From an uncultured Clostridia bacterium (lineage in GTDB: Bacteria > Bacillota > Clostridia > TANB77 > CAG-508), in the NCBI GenBank assembly GCA_934167305.1, contig CAKPKQ010000027.1, positions 1 through 10,866 on the forward strand: a DNA stretch of 10,866 bases, in the 5' to 3' direction. The notes under the pieces were generated by a model that saw only the letters and a list, made by a program, of their open reading frames with translations, searched no databases and was not told the DNA's origin. Position 1 is the stretch's first letter; each line of letters begins with the position of its first letter. A program made the position numbers and the translations under genes. Positions 1-6,981 of the stretch are shown one piece after another.

Positions 1-83
1 GTACAGGGTTGCTTTGCAACCCGTACAGCCTAAGGTAACTTAACCTTGTTGTATAGCAAAAATCTTCGGTTTTTCCTATACAA
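1..83. other. Hairpin-rich non-coding island (possible RNA 3' part or 3' UTR)
   Basis: Two stem-loops are visible. Bases 1-12 pair with 16-26 around a TTT loop, with one bulged A. Bases 49-56 pair with 76-83, continued inward by an A5/T5 helix (58-62 with 70-74) that closes on a TCTTCGG loop. A weaker 5-bp stem (32-36 with 43-47) lies between them. In bases 1-48, 23 of 48 are G or C, far above the AT-rich surroundings, which is typical of structured RNA in AT-rich genomes. No open reading frame with a ribosome binding site covers it. It could be the 3' part of a non-coding RNA entering from the left, a structured 3' UTR, or an intergenic palindromic repeat. I do not recognise a known RNA family. 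Confidence 0.4.
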
Positions 84-93
84 GAAGAAATAT

Positions 94-120
94 GCCAATG
101 GAAATTTCCATTGGCTTTTT
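94..120. terminator. Intrinsic terminator, perfect 22-base palindrome plus T5
   Basis: Bases 94-104 (GCCAATGGAAA) are exactly complementary to 105-115, followed by TTTTT at 116-120 on the plus strand. It begins immediately after the minus-strand stop codon of the GH57 gene. On the minus strand the hairpin is followed by a T-rich ATATTTCTTCTTG. It could therefore end both the leftward GH57 transcript and any rightward transcript entering from the left. The best T-run is on the plus strand, which hints at a rightward transcript (a gene or RNA) just outside or at the window edge. Confidence 0.8.
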
Positions 121-1719
121 CTATTTATAAATCATATAATCAATTTCAGGGAATATACAGTCTTTTTTAGAAATGTCTTTTAAAAAGTCAATATATTCTT
201 CATCAATTTTATTATTTACAAGACCACCATAAAGTCTGTTAAATCTGCCAACATGGTCTTTTATACGCTTTTTAGCATAATCTACCATTGTTCCATTTGT
301 AATAATAAATAACCAGTCACTACTTTGTGCTAATAAAACTTCTCTAGCACATTGATTTAAAGCTTTTTTCTTTATTTTATCTTTTTCGTTCGGAAATTTA
401 TTTGCAAGTTCAACCATTTTGTTTCCAATATCATGTAAATATTTATGAGCATAATCATTTGTTTGATTTAACCAAACTTCACTATAACCATTAGCACCCC
501 AACTAGAACGACATGGAGTACATACTTGCATAGATGGGTACTTATCAATATATTCACTAGGAGTAATTAGTTTGAAGTTACAATCATCATAATAGATTTT
601 TTTAAACAAAACATATAACCAGTCTGGACCTTCATACCACCAATGGCCATATAATTCTGCATCATAAGGACATGTAATGATTGGGGGATTAGTTGTTAAT
701 TTAGAAAGCTCATCAATTTGCTTAACTCTGCTATCAAAAAAGTGACCAGCTTGTTTTTCAATACTATCTTGAGCCCATTGTAAGTTATAATAGTCTTTTT
801 CGCAATCTTTGCCAGTAATTCTATAATACTTAATACCAGTATGAACTCTAACTCCATTTGAAGCAATATAAGGTTTTATATAATCATAAGGAGCATCATA
901 ACCAATATCTCTATAAAATTCCCTATAATTAAAATCACCAGGGTAACCGTTTATTGAGCTCCATACTTGCCTTGAAGATTCAATATCTCTACCAAAAGCA
1001 ACAATTCCTTCAGGTGAAACAATTGGAGCAAAAGTTCCAAAGATAGGAGTAGGGTTGGCATACAAAATACCATGAGTTTCCGTAATTATATATTTAATGC
1101 CAAATTCTTTTAAATATTTATCTGCTTCAGGAATATAACCGCATTCTGGAAGCCATATTCCGTTTGGATTTTTACCAAAATATTTTCTGTATGTTTGAAC
1201 ACCAACAGCAATCTGAGCCCTTACAGTTTTTTCATTTACATATAGTATAGGAAAATAACCATGTGTTGCACCACAAGTTATAATTTCCAAAACACCAATG
1301 TCTTGAAAATGCTTAAAAGCCTGAATTAAATTACAATTGTATACATCTTTAAATAAATGTAAGTCATTAGAATATCTATCAAAATAATAAAGAGCAAGGC
1401 CATTTTCTTTTTCATTATTCTTTGTTCTTTCAATTTCTTTTTTTGCAAGTTCAATATGAGTATTTAAATATTTAATATATCTTTTTTGTAAAAGTTTATT
1501 ATCAAACATATTTAAAAGAGGAGGAGTAAGTGACATTGTTATTCTAAAGTCAACTTTTTCCTTCTCTAATTTTCCAAAGTTTGTTAATAAAGGTAAATAT
1601 GTTTCTGAAATAGCTTCATATAACCATTGCTCTTCTAAATAATCTTCACTTTCAGGATGATGTATGAAAGGTAGGTGAGCATGTAATATAAAACTAACAT
1701 AACCTTTTTCAGTATTCAT
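121..1719 (-). CDS. GH57 family 1,4-alpha-glucan branching enzyme (DUF1957 type)
   Basis: A 532-residue cytoplasmic enzyme predicted to cut alpha-1,4-glucan chains and rejoin them as alpha-1,6 branches (EC 2.4.1.18 type). The five GH57 regions are visible in order: HAHLP (13-17), GATHGYFP (150-157), GIWLPECGY (187-195, nucleophile Glu192), PYDAELYGHWWYEG (351-364, acid/base Asp353) and QSSDWLFIITNGT followed by YAKKRIKDH (465-489). The length matches bacterial and archaeal GH57 branching enzymes (about 520-570 residues). Both catalytic residues are present. The start is supported by GGAG 8 nt upstream (1728-1731). It lies 29 bp after the DUF4912 gene in the same direction, so it is the second gene of that operon, and it is followed directly by the terminator at 94-120. 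Some DUF1957 proteins have little branching activity in vitro, so the exact product specificity is inference. Confidence 0.9.
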   Translation of the reverse strand: MNTEKGYVSFILHAHLPFIHHPESEDYLEEQWLYEAISETYLPLLTNFGKLEKEKVDFRITMSLTPPLLNMFDNKLLQKRYIKYLNTHIELAKKEIERTKNNEKENGLALYYFDRYSNDLHLFKDVYNCNLIQAFKHFQDIGVLEIITCGATHGYFPILYVNEKTVRAQIAVGVQTYRKYFGKNPNGIWLPECGYIPEADKYLKEFGIKYIITETHGILYANPTPIFGTFAPIVSPEGIVAFGRDIESSRQVWSSINGYPGDFNYREFYRDIGYDAPYDYIKPYIASNGVRVHTGIKYYRITGKDCEKDYYNLQWAQDSIEKQAGHFFDSRVKQIDELSKLTTNPPIITCPYDAELYGHWWYEGPDWLYVLFKKIYYDDCNFKLITPSEYIDKYPSMQVCTPCRSSWGANGYSEVWLNQTNDYAHKYLHDIGNKMVELANKFPNEKDKIKKKALNQCAREVLLAQSSDWLFIITNGTMVDYAKKRIKDHVGRFNRLYGGLVNNKIDEEYIDFLKDISKKDCIFPEIDYMIYK

Positions 1720-1748
1720 AAGATTTTCTCCAATCTATTAATTTTATA

Positions 1749-2531
1749 TTAAGAAGACATTTTAGAAGAAGATAGGCTTGAACCTAATTTATCATCTGTT
1801 AATTCATTTTTATAAATTTCTTTATATAAATCATAAATATTATATACTTTACCAATATTTTTCATAAATGATAAAGAAGATATATCTTTTTCTTCTATTT
1901 CATTATTTTTTACATTTCTAAAAAATACAGTTTTGCCTAAAGTATCAAATAATATGTGATCATTTGGGGTTTGTAAGTTATTAGAAGAAGATATATAAAC
2001 AGCATTTTCAGGTAAGTTTATATAGTTGTTTTTGGGCTTCCTAAATAAAACTACATCATATTTGCAATCACTATCAGGAATATGAATATACCAGCTGTTT
2101 GCAAAATCATTTATTTCAACTTCAAATGAATAGCCTTTAGTTTCATTGGTAACAGTTAGAAATGGTGTAGTGTTATCAAAAAAATCTTTTCCATATTTCT
2201 CTAAATATAATTGTTTATCTTCATCAGAAATATCCCAATATACAAAAATGATAGTAGGTGTTTGAGCTAGTATTTTTACAATTGTTTGATTATATAAATT
2301 AGATAAATCATAGTATTCTACAGTGTTTTTCTTTTTAACAGCTGATTTTTTTACAGAAGTGCTTTTTTTAGAAACTTTGCTCGTACTTTTTTTACTAGAA
2401 GTTTTTGTTGATTTTTTTGCTGTGCTTTTCTTTGTAGTAGAGCTTTTAGAAGCTTTTGATGTTTTTACATCAGCCTTTTTTTGAGCTGTTTTTTTCTCTT
2501 CAATTATTTCTTCTTTTGCTTTTTTTGGCAT
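1749..2531 (-). CDS. DUF4912 protein with Lys/Ser/Thr-rich histone-H1-like N-terminus
   Basis: A 260-residue protein of unknown function. Residues 1-69 are low complexity with 25 lysines, many Ser and Thr, and four KKST repeats (starting at 34, 39, 47 and 55). Residues of about 71-200 look like a DUF4912 domain: the signature PTIIFVYWDIS (92-102) is followed by strand-rich sequence including SFEVEI, SWYIHIP and YDVVLFR. A Ser-rich tail (251-260) ends it. There is no signal peptide or membrane segment. The start is supported by GGAGG at 2537-2541, 5 nt before ATG. It is first in a minus-strand operon with the GH57 branching enzyme and divergent from a GT4 glycosyltransferase, so a role in alpha-glucan metabolism is inferred from context only. 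The basic tail could bind nucleic acid or another polyanion, or could be a disordered linker. Confidence 0.8.
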   Translation of the reverse strand: MPKKAKEEIIEEKKTAQKKADVKTSKASKSSTTKKSTAKKSTKTSSKKSTSKVSKKSTSVKKSAVKKKNTVEYYDLSNLYNQTIVKILAQTPTIIFVYWDISDEDKQLYLEKYGKDFFDNTTPFLTVTNETKGYSFEVEINDFANSWYIHIPDSDCKYDVVLFRKPKNNYINLPENAVYISSSNNLQTPNDHILFDTLGKTVFFRNVKNNEIEEKDISSLSFMKNIGKVYNIYDLYKEIYKNELTDDKLGSSLSSSKMSS

Positions 2532-2568
2532 CTTATCCTCCGTTTATATTTCGAACATTTATATCTAT

Positions 2569-2574
2569 ATTATA
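2569..2574 (-). promoter_or_regulatory. Candidate -10 box for the DUF4912-GH57 operon
   Basis: Read on the minus strand, 2574-2569 is a perfect TATAAT, 37 bp upstream of the DUF4912 ATG. No good -35 box sits at 16-18 bp; the nearest, TTGAAT (2600-2595 on the minus strand), is 20 bp away. The -10 is convincing by match, but such boxes also arise by chance in this AT-rich DNA. Confidence 0.4.
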
Positions 2575-2643
2575 CTATATCAAAACTTAAATAAATTCAA
2601 GAGAAAATATTAAAAAAATATTAAATTATTTTGTAAAAAAATG

Positions 2644-2672
2644 TTTACTTTTGTCATAAAATTATATACAAT
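2644..2672 (+). promoter_or_regulatory. SigA-type promoter for the GT4-ylbF unit
   Basis: TTTACT (2644-2649), a 17-bp spacer and TACAAT (2667-2672) form a good housekeeping promoter with optimal spacing. An A/T-tract-rich stretch (about 2605-2640) lies upstream and could act as an UP element. Predicted transcription starts near 2679, leaving a leader of about 45 nt before the GT4 start codon. It is divergent from the DUF4912-GH57 promoter in the same 193-bp gap, so both arms could share regulation. Confidence 0.6.
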
Positions 2673-2724
2673 AACTAAAAGAAAAATCAAAAGATAAAAA
2701 TATATAGAAAGGGGCAAATTTTCC

Positions 2725-4017
2725 ATGAAAATATTAATGTTAACTTGGGAATATCCACCAAGAATTGTAGGAGGAATTGCTAGAGTTGTCCATGATTTAT
2801 CAAAAAGATTAATTAAAGATGGACATGAAGTAACTGTAATTACATATAAAGAAGGGGACTTACCAGAATACGAAAATGATAAAGGGGTTGAGGTATATCG
2901 TGTAGAAAATTATATGATACATCCTAATAGCTTTATAGATTGGACATTACAATTAAACTTTAATATGGTTGCAAAAGCCACAGAATTAATAAATAAAAAT
3001 GGAAAATTTGATGTAATACATGCACATGATTGGTTAGTTGCATCAAGTGCTAAAACATTAAAACAATCATTTGGAATACCATTAGTTGCAACAATACACG
3101 CAACAGAAGCTGGAAGAAATTCGGGTATTCATAATGATTCTCAAAGATACATAAATGACACAGAATGGCTATTAACATATGAAGCAACAGAAGTAATAGT
3201 TAATAGTAACTTTATGAAAGGACATGTTCAAAGCTTATTTGGACTTCCATTTGATAAAATAAATGTAGTACCCAACGGAATCAATTTGACAAACTTTAAT
3301 GGAATAGAAAGAGATTATGAATTTAGAAGACAATATGCAATGGACAACGAAAAAATCATTTTATATGTTGGTAGATTAGTATATGAAAAAGGAATTCAAC
3401 ATTTAATTTCTGCAATGCCAAAAATAATACAAGGATATAATGATGTAAAACTTGTAATCGCAGGAAAAGGTGGAATGCTTGATGAATTAAAAGCACAAGC
3501 CGAGGCAATGGGAATAGCTAATAAAGTATATTTTACAGGATATTTAAATTCAAAACAAGTGCAAAAAATATACAAATGTGCTGACGTGGCAGTATTCCCA
3601 AGTACATATGAACCATTTGGAATAGTTGCACTTGAAGGAATGCTAGCAGGTGTTCCAACAGTAGTATCTGATGTTGGTGGATTAGATGAAATAGTTGATC
3701 ATGGAATAAATGGTATGAAAAGCTATGCAGGAAATCCAAATTCAATAGCAGATTCTGTTTTGACAGTGCTATATGATAAACAATTAGCTGCTGGTATGGC
3801 TAAAAAAGCTAAACAAAAAGTAAAAGAGGAATTTAATTGGAATAAAATTGCTCAAGATACACATTATATATACGAAAAAGCAATTTGCAAAACTGTTGCT
3901 GAAAAACAAAAACAAGAAATTGCACAAGAAAATGCACAAAAAGCTAAAAAGGCTAATAATACAGAAACAGAAATTACAAATTTACTTAGTTTTCAGAAGA
4001 AACATGCTTATGCATAA
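2725..4017 (+). CDS. GT4 family glycosyltransferase, glycogen-synthase-like
   Basis: A 430-residue GT-B fold retaining glycosyltransferase, predicted cytoplasmic. The N-terminal domain opens with MLTWEYPPRIVGGIARVV (5-22), the glycine-rich loop region typical of glycogen or starch synthase-like and related GT4 enzymes, then VIHAHDWL (97-104). The C-terminal nucleotide-sugar domain has VVPNGI (181-186), VGRLVYEKGI (215-224) and the E-x7-E motif EPFGIVALE (296-304). Residues of about 388-430 form an extra Lys/Gln/Glu-rich tail. The ribosome binding site is AAAGGGG (2708-2714), 10 nt before ATG. Its divergent neighbour is an alpha-glucan branching enzyme, so the likely job is making an alpha-1,4-glucan from a nucleotide glucose. 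Donor and acceptor cannot be read from sequence, and a different GT4 specificity, such as glycolipid synthesis, remains possible. Confidence 0.8.
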   Translation: MKILMLTWEYPPRIVGGIARVVHDLSKRLIKDGHEVTVITYKEGDLPEYENDKGVEVYRVENYMIHPNSFIDWTLQLNFNMVAKATELINKNGKFDVIHAHDWLVASSAKTLKQSFGIPLVATIHATEAGRNSGIHNDSQRYINDTEWLLTYEATEVIVNSNFMKGHVQSLFGLPFDKINVVPNGINLTNFNGIERDYEFRRQYAMDNEKIILYVGRLVYEKGIQHLISAMPKIIQGYNDVKLVIAGKGGMLDELKAQAEAMGIANKVYFTGYLNSKQVQKIYKCADVAVFPSTYEPFGIVALEGMLAGVPTVVSDVGGLDEIVDHGINGMKSYAGNPNSIADSVLTVLYDKQLAAGMAKKAKQKVKEEFNWNKIAQDTHYIYEKAICKTVAEKQKQEIAQENAQKAKKANNTETEITNLLSFQKKHAYA

Positions 4018-4043
4018 AAAGTTAGGAAGGAGTAATGTTAATT

Positions 4044-4376
4044 ATGCAGGTTTATGATACAGCAAATAAATTAGCACAAGAGATTAGAGAATCGGAAGAA
4101 TATAAATTATATAAGCAAAGAAAAGATGAAATACAAAATGATCCTGACAAAAAGCAAAAAGTAGAAGATTTTGAAAAATTAAGATATGAAGTTCAATTAA
4201 TGGCATATACAGGAGAGAAAAAAGATGAAGAGAAAAATAAAAAACTAGAAGAAATGTATATGACTTTAGTTGAAAATAAGGAAATAAAAGAATATTTCGA
4301 TTTAGAAGTAAAATTCAATATTATGATTGCAGACGTAAACAAAATAATTGCAGAAGCAATAAAAGATGTGTTATAA
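4044..4376 (+). CDS. YlbF/YmcA family regulator
   Basis: A 110-residue, highly charged, almost wholly helical protein of the YlbF/YmcA family. It begins VYDTANKLAQEIRESEEY and contains a second long helix with FEKLRYEVQLMAYTGEK. In Bacillus subtilis the members YlbF and YmcA act with YaaT to steer RNase Y mRNA processing, affecting biofilm, competence and sporulation; the role of this copy is inferred from family. An upstream in-frame ATG at 4035 lies only 2 nt after the AAGGAG at 4027-4032, too close to work well. ATG 4044 is 11 nt away and gives the family-like N-terminus, so I chose it. It follows the GT4 gene by 26 bp, is probably cotranscribed with it, and is closed by the terminator at 4395-4441. 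Confidence 0.8.
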   Translation: MQVYDTANKLAQEIRESEEYKLYKQRKDEIQNDPDKKQKVEDFEKLRYEVQLMAYTGEKKDEEKNKKLEEMYMTLVENKEIKEYFDLEVKFNIMIADVNKIIAEAIKDVL

Positions 4377-4377
4377 T
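4348..4377 (+). promoter_or_regulatory. Candidate extended -10 promoter inside the ylbF 3' end
   Basis: TGTTATAAT at 4369-4377 matches the extended -10 consensus TGnTATAAT exactly and overlaps the ylbF stop codon. TTGCAG (4348-4353) is a weak -35 at 18 bp. A transcript would begin near 4384 and run straight into the terminator hairpin at 4395. It is the only visible promoter candidate close to the membrane zincin gene. Part of the match could be chance, since TTA TAA T simply includes the stop codon. Confidence 0.35.
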
Positions 4378-4394
4378 AAATATATAAAAATTTG

Positions 4395-4441
4395 TCGTTA
4401 AAAAGGCTTTGCAAGAAAGCTTTTTTAACGATTTTTGTTTT
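4395..4441 (+). terminator. Strong intrinsic terminator after ylbF
   Basis: Bases 4395-4410 pair with 4416-4431 in a 16-bp stem with one G-T wobble and a GCAAG loop, followed by TTTTTGTTTTT. This should stop transcription efficiently. The ribosome binding site of the next gene starts only about 5 bases after the T-tract, so a transcript reaching that gene from upstream must read through it. Confidence 0.85.
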
Positions 4442-4458
4442 TAAGAAGGAGATCTAAT

Positions 4459-5157
4459 ATGGAATATTTTGTTATGATTTTTATATGTATAATAACTTTG
4501 ATTGTTTTAAAATTTGCATGGAATATAAAAATAAAAGATGTAAAAACACTAAAAGATATTGGGTATGATCCAAAATTAAATGAAATTACTAATAAACTTC
4601 CTGAAAATAAAGAAGTTTGTAAAAGCATTTTAAAAATGCTTAATAATGATGATGTTACAATAAAAGAAGGAGAAAACAATCAGGCAAGCCTATATATTGT
4701 AATTTCAAATTCAATTATAATTGCAAATATAAAAAACACATTCACAAGAATACAAACTATAGCACATGAATGCTTACATTCCGTTCAAAATAGAAAGACT
4801 TTACTTTTCAACTTTATAATTTCAAATTTATATATAATATATTTTATTGCAATATGTATTTTAACTATTTTAAAAATAAACCAATATAAAATGATATGCT
4901 TATTTATATTTATAATCTTGGACTTTATACAATATTCAATTAGATCATATTTAGAAATGGATGCAATGATAAAAGCAAAGCCATTAGCAAAAGAGTATAT
5001 AGAAAAAGAAGGAAGTTTAGACAAAAAAGAACAAGAGACTGTATTAACTAATTATGAAACAATAAATAATATAGGAATAAAATTAAGCAATTATGTATTA
5101 ATATTAAATCAAATTATAAAATTAATAATATATATGACAATATGCATTATATTCTAA
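4459..5157 (+). CDS. Membrane-embedded zincin-like protein (HExxH), possibly YugP-like
   Basis: A 232-residue predicted membrane protein. Segments: helix 1 about 3-20, a soluble part about 22-112, helices 2 and 3 about 115-139 and 143-160, a short soluble loop, and helix 4 about 212-232. The soluble part ends in IAHECLHSVQ with the zinc motif H103-E104-C-L-H107. After helix 3 comes YLEMDAMIKA (164-173), where Glu166 or Asp168 could be the third zinc ligand. This order resembles the YugP-type membrane zinc metallopeptidases (Zn_peptidase_2), which carry HEVGH, but here the motif is HECLH and the rest is divergent, so family and substrate are uncertain. ATG 4459 is preceded by AAGGAG at 4446-4451 with 7-nt spacing; an in-frame TTG at 4435 lies in the terminator T-tract and is rejected. 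It is a single gene flanked by two terminators. Confidence 0.6.
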   Translation: MEYFVMIFICIITLIVLKFAWNIKIKDVKTLKDIGYDPKLNEITNKLPENKEVCKSILKMLNNDDVTIKEGENNQASLYIVISNSIIIANIKNTFTRIQTIAHECLHSVQNRKTLLFNFIISNLYIIYFIAICILTILKINQYKMICLFIFIILDFIQYSIRSYLEMDAMIKAKPLAKEYIEKEGSLDKKEQETVLTNYETINNIGIKLSNYVLILNQIIKLIIYMTICIIF

Positions 5158-5160
5158 AAG

Positions 5161-5198
5161 AATATTACAGAAATTTAAATATTTCTGTAATATTTTTT
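5161..5198 (+). terminator. Intrinsic terminator after the membrane zincin gene
   Basis: Bases 5161-5174 (AATATTACAGAAAT) are exactly complementary to 5181-5194 around a TTAAAT loop, followed by further T residues to 5198. It begins 4 bp after the stop codon. AAAA upstream of the stem gives some terminator potential on the minus strand too, but no minus-strand gene is near. Confidence 0.8.
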
Positions 5199-5236
5199 CA
5201 AATTCGCTGTTCCCTCTTTTAAAATTATGTATTATG

Positions 5237-5264
5237 TTGTAAAATATATTACAAATTGTATAGT
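5237..5264 (+). promoter_or_regulatory. Candidate recJ promoter with an overlapping dyad
   Basis: TTGTAA (5237-5242), 16 bp, then TATAGT (5259-5264) is the best promoter match ahead of recJ. It would start transcription at about 5271, almost on the ribosome binding site (5269-5274), so the true start may lie elsewhere. TTGTAA and TTACAA (5249-5254) form an exact 6-bp dyad with a 6-bp spacer over the -35 and spacer region, which could be an operator. Both matches are short for AT-rich DNA. Confidence 0.25.
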
Positions 5265-5279
5265 TTATAGGAGATAAGA

Positions 5280-6962
5280 ATGAATAAAAAATGGGAAGTA
5301 TGTAAAATTGAAGAAGAAATTGTAAATAAAATATGTAAAGAAAATAATTTAAGCACATTGCTTGGAAGTATACTTGTAAGTAAACAAGTTGATAGTGAAG
5401 AAAAAATAAGACTTTTTTTAAATCCGACAAGAGAGGATTTTCATGACCCATTTTTAATGCCTGACATGGAAGAGGCAGTACAAAGAATTTTAAATGCAAT
5501 AAAAGAACAACATAAAACAATTATATATGGTGACTATGATGTTGATGGAATAACAAGTGTTACTGTATTAAAAAAATATTTAGAAGAACGAGGACTAGAG
5601 GTAGGAACATATATACCAAATAGATTAAATGAAGGCTATGGCTTAAATAAAGAGGCTGTAAAGAAAATAGCAGATCAAGGCTATACTTTAATAATTACAG
5701 TTGATTGTGGAATATCTTGTATAGAAGAAATTGAATATGCAAATGAATTGGGAATAGAAGTAATTGTTACAGATCATCATGAACCAGGAGAAGAAATACC
5801 AAAATGCTTGGCAGTAATAGACACCAAAAGAAAAGACAATCATTATCCATTTAATCAACTGGCAGGAGTAGGAGTTGTATTTAAATTAATACAAGCAATT
5901 TCAATAAAACTAAATTTAGATGCAAAAGAATACTTAAAATATTTAGATATCGTATGTGTTGGAACAATTTCTGATATAGTACCATTGGTAGATGAAAATA
6001 GAGTAATAACAAAATTAGGGCTTAAACTTGTGGAAAGAACAAAAAATATTGGATTAAAAACACTATTAGACTCTACAGGTTACAAAGAAATAAATTCAAC
6101 TACAATTTCATTTGGAATAGCACCAAGAATAAATGCATGTGGAAGAATGGGGGAAGAAATAGAAGCATTACATTTATTCCTAACAAATGATTTGCAAGAA
6201 GCAAAACAAATATCAGAAAAATTAAATAAATATAATACAGAAAGACAAGAAATAGAAAAACAAATTTTTAAACAAGCACTAGAACTTGTAGAAAATGAAG
6301 AAGAAAAGTCTTGTATAGTGCTAGGAAAAGAAGGTTGGCATCATGGAATTATAGGGATAGTTGCCTCAAAAATTACAGACATATATTTTAAACCAAGTAT
6401 TTTAATATGCTTTGAAGGAGAAGAGGGAAAAGGCTCAGGAAGAAGTATACCAGGCTTTGACTTACATGACGCTGTTATGAATTGCAATACTTATGTTGAA
6501 AGATTTGGTGGACATAGTATGGCAATAGGAATAAATGTAAAAAAAGAAAATTTTGAAAAGTTTAAAAAAGAATTTGAAACATATACACAAAATAGCCATA
6601 TTAATGATATAATACCAATTATAAAAATTGATAGAGAAGTAGATATTAGAAAAATAAATATTCAAGATATAAAAGATTTGAAATTATTAGAGCCATATGG
6701 TGAAGCAAACAAAATGCCACTATTCTTAATTAAAAATCTTAAAATTCAAGCAATTCGTACATTATCTGAAGGTAAACACATAAAACTAAAACTTGGAATA
6801 GACAATTACATAATAGATGCTATAGGCTTTAATATGGGTAATATAGCAGACAAATATTTAATTGGAGACAAAGTAGATGTTGTTGGAAGTTTAGAAATTA
6901 ATGAGTTCGGTGGAAATGAAAATATTCAAATTAATTTAAAGGACATGAGAAAAACAATATAA
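5280..6962 (+). CDS. recJ: Single-stranded-DNA-specific 5'-3' exonuclease RecJ
   Basis: A 560-residue cytoplasmic DHH-family nuclease that degrades single-stranded DNA 5' to 3' in recombination, mismatch and base-excision repair. All core motifs are seen: YGDYDVDGITS (83-93), VDCG (141-144), TDHHEP (164-169, the DHH motif) and GTISDIVPL (228-236), which hold the metal-binding Asp and His residues. The DHHA1 domain shows GWHHGIIGIVASKI (352-365), GSGRSIPGFDLH (385-396) and RFGGHSMAIG (408-417). A C-terminal OB-like domain spans about 445-560. The length is close to the E. coli enzyme (577), without the long C-terminal extension of Bacillus RecJ. AGGAG at 5269-5273 lies 6 nt before ATG. It is 19 bp upstream of rel and probably heads that operon. 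Firmicutes often have apt between recJ and rel; it is absent here. Confidence 0.95.
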   Translation: MNKKWEVCKIEEEIVNKICKENNLSTLLGSILVSKQVDSEEKIRLFLNPTREDFHDPFLMPDMEEAVQRILNAIKEQHKTIIYGDYDVDGITSVTVLKKYLEERGLEVGTYIPNRLNEGYGLNKEAVKKIADQGYTLIITVDCGISCIEEIEYANELGIEVIVTDHHEPGEEIPKCLAVIDTKRKDNHYPFNQLAGVGVVFKLIQAISIKLNLDAKEYLKYLDIVCVGTISDIVPLVDENRVITKLGLKLVERTKNIGLKTLLDSTGYKEINSTTISFGIAPRINACGRMGEEIEALHLFLTNDLQEAKQISEKLNKYNTERQEIEKQIFKQALELVENEEEKSCIVLGKEGWHHGIIGIVASKITDIYFKPSILICFEGEEGKGSGRSIPGFDLHDAVMNCNTYVERFGGHSMAIGINVKKENFEKFKKEFETYTQNSHINDIIPIIKIDREVDIRKINIQDIKDLKLLEPYGEANKMPLFLIKNLKIQAIRTLSEGKHIKLKLGIDNYIIDAIGFNMGNIADKYLIGDKVDVVGSLEINEFGGNENIQINLKDMRKTI

Positions 6963-6981
6963 AGAGGGGAGTGAATAATAT

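Noticed and set aside
2532..2724. A riboswitch or small gene in the divergent intergenic region
   Set aside because: The 193 bp are almost pure A/T with no stable helix or open frame with a ribosome binding site; promoters explain it.
3848..4057. Plus-strand frame of 69 codons across the GT4 end and ylbF start
   Set aside because: It is a Lys-rich out-of-frame reading of the GT4 tail and crosses into ylbF without its own ribosome binding site.
4435..4458. TTG start giving the zincin an extra 8 residues
   Set aside because: The TTG lies within the terminator T-tract, and AAGGAG at 4446 would fall inside the coding region; ATG 4459 is properly spaced.
4193..5024. Three minus-strand open frames over ylbF and the zincin gene
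   Set aside because: They are antisense shadows of genes that have good ribosome binding sites and family or motif support.
5122..5520. Minus-strand open frame of 132 codons over the start of recJ
   Set aside because: It overlaps clear recJ coding sequence and the zincin terminator, has no ribosome binding site that I can see, and its hydrophobic translation is what reading AT-rich coding DNA backwards gives.
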